In this document: positions 1-8,800 of the stretch, one piece after another
How the letters are laid out: each line of letters opens with the position of its first letter
Numbering within the stretch: position 1 is the stretch's first letter
Origin: an uncultured Neomegalonema sp.
GTDB taxonomy: Bacteria > Pseudomonadota > Alphaproteobacteria > Rhodobacterales > Rhodobacteraceae
Assembly (NCBI GenBank): GCA_937928005.1
Contig: CALFVD010000023.1
Span: forward strand, 1 to 41,502
Reading direction: 5' to 3'
DNA: 41,502 nt
The notes under the pieces: model-generated
Told to the model about the DNA's origin: nothing
The model's database searches: none
The model's input: only the letters and a program-made list of their open reading frames with translations
Program-made: the position numbers and the translations under genes

Positions 1-76
1 AGCCATCTCGTAAAATTGCCTTGGCGATTTTACCACCCCAAACGCTAGGCTCCATAAAATTGAGCGTAGCGAAATT

Positions 77-152
77 TGGTGGAGCCTAGCGGGATCGAAC
101 CGCTGACCTCCTGCATGCCATGCAGGCGCTCTCCCAGCTGAGCTAAGGCCCC
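77..152 (-). tRNA. tRNA-Ala (anticodon GGC)
   Basis: On the minus strand the 76 bases fold as a full cloverleaf. The acceptor starts GGGGCC, the D arm carries AGCTCAGCTGGGAGAGC, the anticodon stem CCTGC/GCAGG closes a 7-base loop ATGGCAT with anticodon GGC, and the T arm has GGTTCGATCCC. CCA is encoded at the 3' end. It decodes GCC and GCU alanine codons. It lies just downstream of the FYDLN-acid gene on the same strand, a neighbourhood I know from other Alphaproteobacteria. Confidence 0.97.
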
Positions 153-232
153 TTTACCGCATCGCGGAGCGCCACTCTTAGGGGGCTGCGCGCGCGGGTT
201 CAAGAGAAATTCGAGCGTATCACGCCCGAAAA

Positions 233-727
233 TCATTTCTTCGGTTCGTCGACGTCATCTTCGTCATCATCATCGATACCGTCATCAACCACAATATCCA
301 CGTCGATATCTGCATCATCGTCATCGTCGTCGTCACTGTCTTCATCATCGTCCAGCCCCTCATCGTCATCAATCAGGGCGTCGTCAGACACGAATGCATC
401 GTTATCGTCGTCATCGCTGGTCGCGACGACCGTGCTGTCATCTTCCGCATCCGCCGGAAGAATCGCATCCTCGTCGTCTTCCTCGTCCTCATCGCCGGGG
501 TCCATCTCGACCAGATCATCATCATCGATATCATCTTCGACGACTTTTTTGACGACCTTCTTCTCTTTGGCGGGGGCGGCGGCCTTGCCCCGGCGCGGTT
601 TGGTGGCCGCAACGATATCGTATTCCGTCTCGCAAGCGGGACAGACGATCGGCGTCTTGCCGAGATCGTAAAAACGAACCGAACAGCTCTGGCACTGGCG
701 TTTGACGCCCCATTCGGGTTTGACCAT
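233..727 (-). CDS. FYDLN-acid / TIGR02300 family protein
   Basis: The 164-residue protein opens with a small zinc-ribbon-like head: C12-x2-C15 and C29-x2-C32 flank the FYDLGK motif (from residue 19) that names the TIGR02300 family. A basic linker (about residues 43-62) follows, then a long tail made almost entirely of Asp and Glu with a few hydrophobic residues, probably disordered. The family is restricted to Alphaproteobacteria and its function is unknown. The tail is GAT/GAC-rich and therefore throws long open shadow frames on the other strand. The gene lies upstream of tRNA-Ala on the same strand. Confidence 0.93.
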   Translation of the reverse strand: MVKPEWGVKRQCQSCSVRFYDLGKTPIVCPACETEYDIVAATKPRRGKAAAPAKEKKVVKKVVEDDIDDDDLVEMDPGDEDEEDDEDAILPADAEDDSTVVATSDDDDNDAFVSDDALIDDDEGLDDDEDSDDDDDDDADIDVDIVVDDGIDDDDEDDVDEPKK

Positions 728-983
728 CGGGAAACTTCCTGAATTGATGCCGGATCGAACAAAGCCGACCGGGAGCGATTAATAACCTGATACATACGCT
801 GTCGAATAGCATCAGGAAAGGCATCCGATGCCATAGGGAGCGGGCCGTGTCAAAGGCGGCACAGCCTTGACCGGTGTTTTATTGCAGCGCAACATAAAAA
901 AGGCTAAGCTACACTTGTCAACATGTCGCGCCTATATCTAGGTCTAGGCTGAATGACGGCCCCGCGAACGACAGGACGAAACG

Positions 984-2216
984 ATGCTTTATCACGCTTA
1001 CGAATGGACCCACGCAACGATTACCCCTTTGCGTCAGGTGGCCGAAGCGGGGCTAAAAGCATGTAACGATCCGCGCAATCCATGGGCGGAATCGCTGCCC
1101 ATGCGCACATGGGCGGCATCGCTCGAAATGTTTGAGAACGCGACCAAGCGATACGGACGCCCCGAATTCGGCATCGACATCATCGAAGCGCACGGCCAAC
1201 CCGCTGCCGTACGGCAAGAAGTCGTCTTCGAGAAACCCTTCTGCCGCCTGATCCATTTTCGCCGTTATGGCGAGGGGTGCCGCGAGGGGCAGGATCCCAA
1301 GGTACTGCTGATCGCGCCATTATCGGGCCATTTTTCCACCCTGCTGCGCGGCACGATCACGAAAATGCTGGAAACGCATGACGTCTACCTCACCGATTGG
1401 CGCGATGCGCGCAATGTGCCTTTGACCGAGGGGCAATTCGACCTCGAAGACTATACCGAATACCTGATCGAGTTCCTGCAACAGATCGGACCGGGCACCA
1501 CAATGATCGGCGTTTGCCAGCCCGGTGTCGCCGCCCTCGCCGCAACGGCACTGATGAGCGAAGACAAAGACCCCTGCCGCCCCGCATCCCTCGTATTGAT
1601 GGGCAGCCCCATCGACACCCGCGTCAGCCCGACCGAGCCAACCAAACTGGCCGATGAAAAATCGCTACAATGGTTTGAGAGCAACATGATCTCGCTCGTT
1701 CCCATGCCCAATCCGGGCGTCATGCGCCGCGTCTACCCCGGCTTCCTGCAACTCAGCGGTTTCATGTCGATGAACATGGATCGTCATTTGGATGCCGCGC
1801 AAAAGCAGTTCAACAATCTGGTCAAGGGTGACGGCGAGGCCGAAGAAGCGCACCGTAAATTCTACGACGAATACCTCGCAGTGATGGACCTAACGGCGGA
1901 ATTCTACCTCCAGACCATCGACGTCGTGTTCCAACGCCACCTGTTGCCCAAGGGCGAGATGACCGTGAAGGGCCGCGCCGTCGATCTCGACGCCATCACC
2001 GACACCGCAATTATGACCATTGAGGGCGGGCGCGACGATATCACAGGCGAGGGCCAAACCCACATCACCCACACCCTGACCCACGGCCTGCCCGAAGCGA
2101 AAAAGCAAGCCTACACCCATCCCGATGTCGGCCATTACGGCGTCTTCAACGGTAGCCGCTGGCGCAGCACGATCCAGCCAAAGATCGCCGAATTCATCGC
2201 CGAACACCGGCGCTAA
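984..2216 (+). CDS. phaZ: intracellular polyhydroxyalkanoate (PHB) depolymerase PhaZ
   Basis: A 410-residue cytosolic protein without signal peptide, the usual length for intracellular PHB depolymerases (TIGR01849 type). Residues 1-60 are the typical head with W8 and a WAESLPMRTWAASLEMFE stretch. The alpha/beta-hydrolase core carries the nucleophile in a G-V-C178-Q-P-G box: this branch uses Cys where lipases use Ser. The acid is probably in GRDD (near residue 350) and the His in GHYGVF near the C terminus. It hydrolyses the chains of stored polyhydroxybutyrate granules. The sequence AGGACGAAACG before ATG 984 gives a usable ribosome site. No other pha genes lie in the window. Confidence 0.93.
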   Translation: MLYHAYEWTHATITPLRQVAEAGLKACNDPRNPWAESLPMRTWAASLEMFENATKRYGRPEFGIDIIEAHGQPAAVRQEVVFEKPFCRLIHFRRYGEGCREGQDPKVLLIAPLSGHFSTLLRGTITKMLETHDVYLTDWRDARNVPLTEGQFDLEDYTEYLIEFLQQIGPGTTMIGVCQPGVAALAATALMSEDKDPCRPASLVLMGSPIDTRVSPTEPTKLADEKSLQWFESNMISLVPMPNPGVMRRVYPGFLQLSGFMSMNMDRHLDAAQKQFNNLVKGDGEAEEAHRKFYDEYLAVMDLTAEFYLQTIDVVFQRHLLPKGEMTVKGRAVDLDAITDTAIMTIEGGRDDITGEGQTHITHTLTHGLPEAKKQAYTHPDVGHYGVFNGSRWRSTIQPKIAEFIAEHRR

Positions 2217-2259
2217 TGCCTCCTGCGCACACGACAGGCAGGCGTAAGAAGAAGCGCAT

Positions 2260-2279
2260 CCCCGGCCACCGCGCCGGGG
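2260..2279 (+). terminator. GC hairpin after phaZ
   Basis: CCCCGG (2260-2265) and CCGGGG (2274-2279) form a 6-bp stem with an 8-base loop, 43 bases after the phaZ stop. There is no U-run, so it may be only a weak pause or an RNA-stabilising hairpin. Confidence 0.35.
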
Positions 2280-2328
2280 TCTCGATGGACGTTGAATTGC
2301 TTGCGCAGCTCTCAAATCAAGTCCGGGG

Positions 2329-3051
2329 ATGCCTGACCCGTTTCAGGATATCCTAGGAATGGCGAGCAGCCTGACCATCGAGGGGCTGGCGCAGCCTGTA
2401 CGCCTGATCCGGCGACGGGGTGCGCGCCGCCTGACCCTCAGCGTCAGCCGCGCGACCGGGGTGGCGACCATGACCCTGCCCCCCCGGATGCCACTGGCCG
2501 AGGCTCAGGCATTCGCCGCAAAGCACCAGAGCTGGCTACAAGCGCGCATGGCGGCGATGCCGGACAGCGTGCCCTTCGTGGACGGCATGTCCCTGCCCTA
2601 TCGCGGGCGCACCCTGCGCGTGGTGCGGCGCGATGGTCGCGGCGTCCGTCTCGATGGTGACACCGTTGAGGTCGGCGGCGCACCCGAAGCTCTCCCCGGT
2701 GCCCTCGAACGCTGGCTCAGGGCACAGGCCCGCACCCGCCTCCTCGCCCGCAGCACGGCCCATGCCGAAACCTTAGGCACCACCTTTTCGCGCATCTCGA
2801 TCAAAGACACCCGTAGCCGTTGGGGTTCCTGCTCCGCCAGCGGCACGCTCTCCTATTCATGGCGCGTCATCCTCGCGCCCGACGAGGTGCTGGATTACCT
2901 AGCCGCCCATGAAGTTTCTCACCTGCGCGAGATGAACCATTCCGCTCGCTTCTGGGCGCATGTGAAGACCCTGCGCCCCGACTATCACGAGCAACAAAAT
3001 TGGCTTCGCGACCACGGGCCGGATTTGCATCGGTATGGGCGGACAGGCTAG
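2329..3051 (+). CDS. YgjP/SprT-like zinc metalloprotease (M48-type, DUF45)
   Basis: 240 residues. The zinc motif is H194-E-V-S-H198, followed by M-N-H205, and upstream is the diagnostic DTRSRWGSCS segment (from about residue 161) of the YgjP-like metallopeptidase domain. The N-terminal half (RRRGARRLTLSV and PPRMPLAEAQAF) is the family's beta-rich lead-in. The family is predicted to hydrolyse peptide bonds in the cytoplasm; substrates are not known. Start 2329 lacks a strong ribosome site; ATG 2359 (MASSLTIEG) is a realistic alternative that fits the family N terminus. The RidA-like gene follows on the same strand after 45 bases. Confidence 0.9.
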   Translation: MPDPFQDILGMASSLTIEGLAQPVRLIRRRGARRLTLSVSRATGVATMTLPPRMPLAEAQAFAAKHQSWLQARMAAMPDSVPFVDGMSLPYRGRTLRVVRRDGRGVRLDGDTVEVGGAPEALPGALERWLRAQARTRLLARSTAHAETLGTTFSRISIKDTRSRWGSCSASGTLSYSWRVILAPDEVLDYLAAHEVSHLREMNHSARFWAHVKTLRPDYHEQQNWLRDHGPDLHRYGRTG

Positions 3052-3096
3052 AGAAGGTCAGCGCCGACCGGGCGCGGCGACAAAGGAAAGCACGAC

Positions 3097-3447
3097 ATGA
3101 CCATCCAACGCATCGACCCGGCGGGCCGCGCCAGCAAGGCCGTCATCCATAACGGCGTCGTCTACCTCGCCGGTCAGGTGGGCGATGCCGAAAAGGACAT
3201 CAAGGGCCAGACCCGCGACGTCCTAGACAAGATCGACACCCTGCTCGACCGCGCCGGATCATCCAAGGAACACGTCCTAATGGCCACCGTCTGGCTATCC
3301 GACATGTCCGACTTCGCCGCCCTCAACGAAGTCTGGAACGACTGGGTCATCGACGGCCACCAACCCGCCCGCTGCTGCGGCGAAGCCAAACTCGCCCGCG
3401 AGGCGCTAAAGGTGGAGATCATGATCGTGGCGGCGGTTGCGGAATAG
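3097..3447 (+). CDS. RidA/YjgF/UK114 family protein
   Basis: 116 residues, family-typical length. Visible family marks are VYLAGQVG near residue 26, the central helix QTRDVLDKIDTLLDRAG, WLSDMSDFAALNEVW, and H-Q-P-A-R-C-C near residue 88 in place of the usual P-A-R-[ST] ligand site. R91 matches the catalytic Arg of RidA imine deaminases, but the following Cys-Cys differs from classical RidA, so this is probably a paralogous subfamily. Members hydrolyse reactive enamine/imine intermediates released by PLP enzymes. A good GGAAAG ribosome site precedes ATG 3097. Confidence 0.92.
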   Translation: MTIQRIDPAGRASKAVIHNGVVYLAGQVGDAEKDIKGQTRDVLDKIDTLLDRAGSSKEHVLMATVWLSDMSDFAALNEVWNDWVIDGHQPARCCGEAKLAREALKVEIMIVAAVAE

Positions 3448-3462
3448 GACAGGGGCAAAAAC

Positions 3463-3490
3463 CTGCCAAAACTCCATCCGGTTTTGGCAG
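3463..3490 (+). terminator. perfect hairpin after the RidA gene
   Basis: CTGCCAAAAC (3463-3472) and GTTTTGGCAG (3481-3490) form a perfect 10-bp stem with an 8-base loop, 16 bases after the RidA stop. No long T-run follows (TGGTTTGC), so it is terminator-like but not a textbook intrinsic terminator. Confidence 0.5.
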
Positions 3491-3541
3491 TGGTTTGCAG
3501 CGACGATACTTTCTGAAGTTTCAATGCACCCTGTAAATCCG

Positions 3542-3713
3542 TCAAAAACGACGCAAACTGTGTGAAAACTCGGGAATCTTGAAAATCTGACAGCCCTCGC
3601 CGTGATTTGATACGAGTGCCGTCAATTAGGCGACTCAGAGAGCAAGAAAATTCAGTGAACATCGCCAAATCCGAAAAGCTCTCGGAGTTTTCACACAGTC
3701 TGGACGGTTTTTG
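3542..3713. mobile_element. MITE-like element with IS1182-type ends
   Basis: A 172-bp unit with no plausible gene. Its arms share the perfect 15-bp inverted repeat ACTGTGTGAAAACTC (3557-3571) against its complement (3685-3699). Outside that core the likeness continues: TCAAAAAC on the left (3542-3549) and GGTTTTTGG on the right (3706-3714). Both ends match the two ends of the IS1182-family element at 4884-6582 over about 27 positions (pattern CAAAAAC-N4-CARACTGTGTGRAAAC). The simplest reading is a non-autonomous derivative mobilised in trans by an IS1182-type transposase. It lies just past the stop codon of the hydrolase at 3733. Confidence 0.65.
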
Positions 3714-3732
3714 GAACGCTCTTAAAGGGCCT

Positions 3733-4797
3733 TTATTCGTCAATCTGTTCGAGGAACTGCGTGACCGCCTCAACGACACCCTGAGCGATTGGCAAGTCTG
3801 GATTCGCATAGGCAGCGAGGTTGGCGGCTGTGTCATCGGACGAAACAGCCTTCAACACGTGGTTAACGTCTGGGATCAGAGAAAGGGTGGCCTTTGGCGC
3901 GGAATCCGCGAGCCTGCGGGCATCCGCCTCGCCCACCTGAAGGTCGCGCATACCCTGAACGATAAGGACGGGAACGCGGGTCTCCGCTATCAGTGCGGCA
4001 GGGTCGTAGGCGAATGCGTCGATTAGAAAGCCCTGCACTTCCGGTGCGAACAACGGCTGTAAGGCGGGGTTCAATGTGTTCGCATTAACCTGCTCACCAC
4101 GTTCTAAGGTAGTGATTGCCTCGTCTGCCTCATTCAGGATCGGAGCATTTGCAGGGTTGCCGTCCAGCTGGTCGCGCAGCACAGTTCCAAGCGGTCGGCC
4201 TGGGGTGCTGACCAATATCAGGCCACACGGATCGGGCAGGCGCGCAATGACCGCCAGCACGACCAGACCACCTTCGCTATGCCCAAGCGGGAAGACGCAA
4301 CGTGTGCCGCCTCCAGTCGTTGGCAGTCTCTCCCTGATGGCCCGCGTCCAAGCGAGAACATCATCACCATATGCCGTGATCGTCACCTCATTGGCATTGG
4401 AAATAGCATCCGCCGATCCGAACATGCCGCGCTTGTCGATGCGCACCGAAGCAATCCCCCGCTCGGCCAGTGCTTCTGTAAGAAGCGCGTAGGGCGCTGC
4501 CGAGATGCCGAGGGGTGAATTACCGTCGCGATCAGTCGGCCCCGAGCCGGGCACGATCAATACGACAGGCGTTCCATCAGGGATCGCACTGTCGGCAACT
4601 GGCAAGGTTAAGGTTCCCCTGAGTGGGCCGTCAGGCCCGGGTGCGGTCAGTTCCTGCTGGGTTGGCAATCTATCGCCGCCGTTTTCGTCATCCGTCTGAG
4701 CGACTACTGATGAGGCCGAAATCATGCTGAAAGAGGAAATCAGTATACGAATGATCGAACCCATGGATAACTTCACGATCGTTTCCTTGTGACTCAA
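3733..4797 (-). CDS. exported alpha/beta hydrolase (serine nucleophile)
   Basis: 354 residues. The N terminus has a hydrophobic stretch (residues 13-33) ending VVAQ, a likely Sec signal. The alpha/beta-hydrolase fold shows an oxyanion segment IVPGSGPTDRDG (from residue 81), the nucleophile elbow L-G-H-S174-E-G-G, a likely acid in GMRD-L and a His in DVNHVLK. This resembles S33/serine aminopeptidase-like esterases acting on small esters or acyl groups outside the cytoplasm; the substrate is unknown. ATG 4797 or the internal ATG opening MGSIIRIL (residue 12) could be the start. It is a single gene, hemmed in by a MITE at its 3' end and an IS at its 5' side. Confidence 0.85.
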   Translation of the reverse strand: MSHKETIVKLSMGSIIRILISSFSMISASSVVAQTDDENGGDRLPTQQELTAPGPDGPLRGTLTLPVADSAIPDGTPVVLIVPGSGPTDRDGNSPLGISAAPYALLTEALAERGIASVRIDKRGMFGSADAISNANEVTITAYGDDVLAWTRAIRERLPTTGGGTRCVFPLGHSEGGLVVLAVIARLPDPCGLILVSTPGRPLGTVLRDQLDGNPANAPILNEADEAITTLERGEQVNANTLNPALQPLFAPEVQGFLIDAFAYDPAALIAETRVPVLIVQGMRDLQVGEADARRLADSAPKATLSLIPDVNHVLKAVSSDDTAANLAAYANPDLPIAQGVVEAVTQFLEQIDE

Positions 4798-4883
4798 TTA
4801 TCGTGAGTGAACGTTCCACCTTTTACAAAACACGTTCAAGGTGCCCGTCTGGAAAATGGTCAGTTTAAGTTCATTCAGGGCCT

Positions 4884-6582
4884 CCCAAAAACCACCCAGA
4901 CCGTGTCAAAACTTGTTGAGTTTGGTGTCTTGAAGCGGGTTTGTGCATTTTGGTGCTGATTTTCGGCTGATGACGCGCCTTGTCCTTATATCGCGCCGTG
5001 GGAGCCTCCGTCATCGTCTGCTGGAGGTTTGATTGCCGGGTTTCGGTGATTGTTCCCCCTCATCAAGCCCTTGCGGCATCGATGAGCGTCGGAATGCCAA
5101 CCAAGGTGATTGCCCGGCGGATGTTGTAGGCGAGAGCGGTGAGGCTGAACTCGCCGCGCACGTTGTCGAGGCGTTTCATCAGGAATGCGCCTTGTCCCAT
5201 CCATTGCTTGATGGAGCCGAAGGGATGCTCCACTGTTTCCCGCCGCGCATCGAGAATTTCGGGACGATCAGCGAGCCGTTCAGCCATGCGGTCCAGCACC
5301 TCTTCTCTCTCGTAGCGCGTCACCTTGCGGAACGCCGCATCCGTGCAACTTGCCTTGAGCGGGCAGTTCTTACAGGCCCGACGGTTCTGATAGCCGATAA
5401 CATGGACACCCTTTCGCACGACGCGCTTGCCGCCCTGTTGCGTCAATTCCTGCCCGCCGGGGCAGGTATAGTGATTGGCTTTAGCATCGTAGCGGAACCG
5501 GTCCTTGACGAAGAACCCCTTGCTTGCTGCGGAACCGCGCTGCGGTTTTGGAACGAAAGGAATGGCACCCGCCGCCTCGCAGGCCTCCACATCCTCGATC
5601 ACGAAGTAACCCTTGTCCGCCACCACATCGAGCGTCTCGACGCCAAGGGTCTTGCGCGCTGCATCGGCGGTTTCTGTCAACAGCCCCAGATCGCTGACCT
5701 TGTTATGGACCTGCTGCTCGGCGATCAGCTTGTGCTTCGCGTCCACCGCGATCTGGATGTTGTAACCCACGCCGACACGGGTGTTGCGCTCCATCGCCCG
5801 CGCGTCCGGATCGGTCAGCGACAACTGGTCCTCGCCGGTTTCCTCCAGCGTCTTCTGATATCCGGCAAGCCGTTCGCGCCGTGCCTTCATCGTCTCGATC
5901 TTTTCGGTGAGCTTCTTCGCCGAAGCGTCGCCGCCGGGCCCATCATCATCCCGCGTATCGGCCTCGCTCATATCCTTGAGATAGCGCTCCAGCCGCTCGT
6001 CGAGCCTCGCTAGGTCACGCTTCAGAGACGCCTTAGTGAAGTTCCGGTCCTTGTTATTGACCGCCTTGATCCGCGTCCCATCCACGGCCAGCAATTCGCG
6101 CCCATAAAGGTCAAGCTCACGGCACAATCGAACGAAACTGCGGAAAACCTCACGGAACGCCGTCCGGTTTGCCTTCCTAAAATCGGCAATCGTCTTGAAG
6201 TCCGGCTTCAACTGACGCATCAGCCAAATCACTTCCAGATTGCGATGCGTCTCGGCCTCAAGACGGCGGCTCGACCGCACCCGGTTCAGATAGCCGTAGA
6301 TATACAGCTTGAGCATATCCGACGGATCATAACCCGGTCTGCCCGTCGCTTTCGGCTTCACACGCTTGAACCCCAGTGCATCCAGATCAAGCCCGTCAAC
6401 GAAGGCGTCGATGAAACGGACGGGGTTGTTCTCGCACACGTAATCCTCAACCCGCTCAGGCAGAAGCAAGGATTGCGAGCGATCTGTTCCAGATTTGTGT
6501 CCCATGCCCGATCATATCGGAGTCCGCACGGCAAGGGAATCCTTCAGAACAAGGTTTCCACACAGTCTGCACCATTTTTGTC
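4884..6582. mobile_element. IS1182-family insertion sequence
   Basis: About 1.7 kb, holding one transposase gene. The left end reads CCCAAAAACCACCCAGACCG (from 4884) and continues TGTCAAAAC; the complement of the right end reads GACAAAAATGGTGCAGACTG and continues TGTGGAAAC (6582 to 6553). These imperfect terminal inverted repeats bracket the gene with about 150 bases of left and 50 bases of right non-coding flank. I could not see a clear target duplication, so the exact outer base is uncertain by a few positions. Confidence 0.8.
5063..6505 (-). CDS. IS1182 family transposase
   Basis: 480 residues, apparently intact. The N-terminal DUF772-type domain shows VRFIDAFVDGLDL and GRPGYDPSDMLKLYIYGYLN. 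The DDE catalytic residues are visible in LLAVDGTRIKAV (first Asp), VVADKGYF (second Asp) and RRETVEHPFG (Glu). A Cys-rich segment YTCPGG and CKNCPLKASC near residues 340-390 is usual in the family. It cuts and joins the ends of its own element, and the matching ends of the 3.5-kb MITE make it a candidate driver of that unit. Confidence 0.95.
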   Translation of the reverse strand: MGHKSGTDRSQSLLLPERVEDYVCENNPVRFIDAFVDGLDLDALGFKRVKPKATGRPGYDPSDMLKLYIYGYLNRVRSSRRLEAETHRNLEVIWLMRQLKPDFKTIADFRKANRTAFREVFRSFVRLCRELDLYGRELLAVDGTRIKAVNNKDRNFTKASLKRDLARLDERLERYLKDMSEADTRDDDGPGGDASAKKLTEKIETMKARRERLAGYQKTLEETGEDQLSLTDPDARAMERNTRVGVGYNIQIAVDAKHKLIAEQQVHNKVSDLGLLTETADAARKTLGVETLDVVADKGYFVIEDVEACEAAGAIPFVPKPQRGSAASKGFFVKDRFRYDAKANHYTCPGGQELTQQGGKRVVRKGVHVIGYQNRRACKNCPLKASCTDAAFRKVTRYEREEVLDRMAERLADRPEILDARRETVEHPFGSIKQWMGQGAFLMKRLDNVRGEFSLTALAYNIRRAITLVGIPTLIDAARA

Positions 6583-6634
6583 ATTTGATGCAACCTCCCC
6601 ACCCGCGAAGCGAGCGGGGAAGCTACTTCTTGGA

Positions 6635-8203
6635 TCAAATCGCCTTCTGACCCATCTGCTCGGCGATGTAATCCGCTTGCCGGATGGCGAGGCTCACGAT
6701 GGTCAGGGTCGGGTTTTCCGCCGCTCCGGTCGTGAACTGCGACCCGTCCGAGACGAATAGGTTCGCGATGTCGTGGGTCTGGCCCCACTTGTTCACCACC
6801 CCATCCTTCGCATCCGCCGACATCCGGTTCGTCCCGAGGTTGTGGGTCGAGGGATAGGGCGGGGTCGGATAGGTCTGGGTCGCGCCCACGGCGTCATAGA
6901 CCGCCATACCCTGCTTCCACGCATGGTTGCGCATGGCGACATCATTGGCGTGATCCGAGAAATGCACATTCGGGGCGGGCAGCCCGTACTGGTCTTTCTC
7001 CTCCGACAGCGAGACGGCGTTCGACTCCTGCGGCATGTCCTCGCCCACGATCCACATACCGGCCATGTGGTCATAGGTGTCCATCGCCGCTGCGAATTGC
7101 CGTCCCCATGCACCGGGGTTCAGGAACGCCGCCATGAACGGCACGCCCAGCGCCAGCGTCTCCATCTCATAGCCACCAACGAAGCCGCGCGACGGATCAT
7201 GCACCGACTCGTCCTGAATGATCCCCGCCATCGTCGTGCCGCGATAGAAATTCACGGGCTTGTCGAAGCTGGCATACACGCTCGCCGTCATATGGCGCAT
7301 GTAGTTCTTGCCCACCATGCCTGACGAATTGGCGAGGCCATCCGAGAACATCGAGGATGCCGAATTCAGCAACAGACGCGGGCTTTCGATGGAGTTGCCC
7401 GCCACCGCGACCACGCGCGCTTTTTGCACATGCTGGTTGCCATCGGCATCGGCGTAGAGAACGCCCGTTACCTTGCCATCATCGCCATGTTGGATTTGCA
7501 AAACATGCGCATTCGCCCGAACTTCCAGCTTGCCGGTCGCCTCACCCTTGGGGATTTCGGCATAGAGCGTCGACCATTTCGCCGAGAACTTGCACCCTTG
7601 GAAGCAAAAACCCGATTGCTGGCAATAGGTTCGCCCGTCACGGTCTTGCGAATTGATCGCCATATTGCCGGTATGAACCTGCTTATAGCCCAGCTTTTTC
7701 GCGCCCGCCTCGAACACCTTATAGTTATTGTTGCCGGGCAGGGGCGGGATACCATGGGTGTTCGTCACCCCCATCTTGTCCTCTGCCTTGCTATAGTAAG
7801 GGGCCATCTCCTCGGCATCAATGGGCCAATCGAGCAGGCTCGCCCCCTCGACATCGCCATAGGTCGTCTTCGCCTTCCACTCATGCGGTTGAAACCGCAA
7901 GCTCGCCCCGGCCCAGTGCGTCGTCGAGCCGCCAACCGCCTTCACAATCCATGCGGGCAGGCCGGAGAAATCCTTCGCCACGCGCCAGTCACCCGACGTG
8001 GTGCGCTTGTCGAGCCATGCGAGTTGGCCGAAGCTGCCCCATTCGTCATTGATAAAGTCTTCCGCCTCGTGGCGTCCGCCCGCTTCCAGAATGACGGTAT
8101 CAATGCCCTTTTGGGCCAGTTCGTTGCCGAGCGTGCCGCCGCCCGCGCCAGAGCCAATAACGACGACGACTGAATCGTCGTTCAGGTCATATGGTGCTGC
8201 CAT
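6635..8203 (-). CDS. GMC family FAD-dependent oxidoreductase (membrane dehydrogenase large subunit)
   Basis: 522 residues. The FAD Rossmann motif VVVIGSGAGGGTLGNELA starts near residue 13, with E40 in ILEAGGR for the ribose. GGSTTHWAGASLR is the second GMC signature, and the C terminus has STHNLGTNRM and GAAENPTLTIVSLA. Members oxidise alcohols and sugars (gluconate, sorbitol, fructose) and pass electrons to a cytochrome. It has no signal of its own; its Tat-tagged partner directly upstream probably carries it across the membrane. The 12-base gap to that gene indicates one operon. A GC hairpin near 6596-6620 follows the stop, just inside the IS border. Confidence 0.93.
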   Translation of the reverse strand: MAAPYDLNDDSVVVVIGSGAGGGTLGNELAQKGIDTVILEAGGRHEAEDFINDEWGSFGQLAWLDKRTTSGDWRVAKDFSGLPAWIVKAVGGSTTHWAGASLRFQPHEWKAKTTYGDVEGASLLDWPIDAEEMAPYYSKAEDKMGVTNTHGIPPLPGNNNYKVFEAGAKKLGYKQVHTGNMAINSQDRDGRTYCQQSGFCFQGCKFSAKWSTLYAEIPKGEATGKLEVRANAHVLQIQHGDDGKVTGVLYADADGNQHVQKARVVAVAGNSIESPRLLLNSASSMFSDGLANSSGMVGKNYMRHMTASVYASFDKPVNFYRGTTMAGIIQDESVHDPSRGFVGGYEMETLALGVPFMAAFLNPGAWGRQFAAAMDTYDHMAGMWIVGEDMPQESNAVSLSEEKDQYGLPAPNVHFSDHANDVAMRNHAWKQGMAVYDAVGATQTYPTPPYPSTHNLGTNRMSADAKDGVVNKWGQTHDIANLFVSDGSQFTTGAAENPTLTIVSLAIRQADYIAEQMGQKAI

Positions 8204-8215
8204 GTCAGTTCTCCC

Positions 8216-8752
8216 CTAGACCCACTCAATGTCATCAAAACCGCGCTCGATATATCCGCCCTTGTGAGCGGATGCGCCCTCGTACCCGAACAGCGGCCAT
8301 AGCGCCTTCTGGTTATAGAGGCCGACGACGAGCGACCCGCGCATGGCCTGAAAGAACCCGCTATCCTCGATATCGTGCAGGATCGCGACCCGGTCCTCTT
8401 CCCAGCCGAGGCCGAGATAGCCGTTTTCACCGGCTCGCTTGTCGAGGTCGGCAATGCCGTTTTCCAGCATCGCCAGTTTCTCGGCATCATCCGCCGCGCC
8501 GTCATCATGGGCGCGCATGGCCTTGGCGTAGAACTTGTCGCCGATATGGTCATGGGGATAGATATCGCGCGCCATCTGGATCATCGTCGCCATGGTTTCG
8601 GGCTTGAGCGCCTTCAACTCCATGCCCCAGCCCTGCGTTGGCAGCAGCAACGTGCCCGCACCCACCACCATCGCCGCGCCAATGGCGGTCTTACCGGATG
8701 TGGCAAGGAAATCGCGCCGATTGACGCCCCCCGCCTTGTCATTCGTCATCAT
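8216..8752 (-). CDS. gluconate 2-dehydrogenase subunit 3 family protein (Tat-exported small subunit)
   Basis: 178 residues. A twin-arginine signal N-R-R-D-F-L-A starts near residue 11, followed by a hydrophobic core up to residue 38. The remainder matches the small gamma subunit of membrane-bound FAD dehydrogenases: MARDIYPHDHIGDKFYAKAM, and GEDRVAILHDIE-like and LVVGLYNQKALWP segments. Known small subunits escort and stabilise the GMC subunit in the periplasm. It precedes the GMC gene by 12 bases. The third, multiheme cytochrome c subunit usual in such complexes is not next to them. Confidence 0.88.
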   Translation of the reverse strand: MMTNDKAGGVNRRDFLATSGKTAIGAAMVVGAGTLLLPTQGWGMELKALKPETMATMIQMARDIYPHDHIGDKFYAKAMRAHDDGAADDAEKLAMLENGIADLDKRAGENGYLGLGWEEDRVAILHDIEDSGFFQAMRGSLVVGLYNQKALWPLFGYEGASAHKGGYIERGFDDIEWV

Positions 8753-8800
8753 CGTTTCATTCCCTTTACTTTTGTTATCGTTGCATTATTTACGGGCGGC

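Noticed and set aside
233-560. CRISPR- or microsatellite-like GAT/GTC repetition
   Set aside because: It is the codon pattern of the Asp-rich tail of the FYDLN-acid protein; there are no regular spacers.
5033-6013. 326-codon rightward frame through the transposase
   Set aside because: Opposite strand of a certain IS1182 transposase; no family features and no ribosome site.
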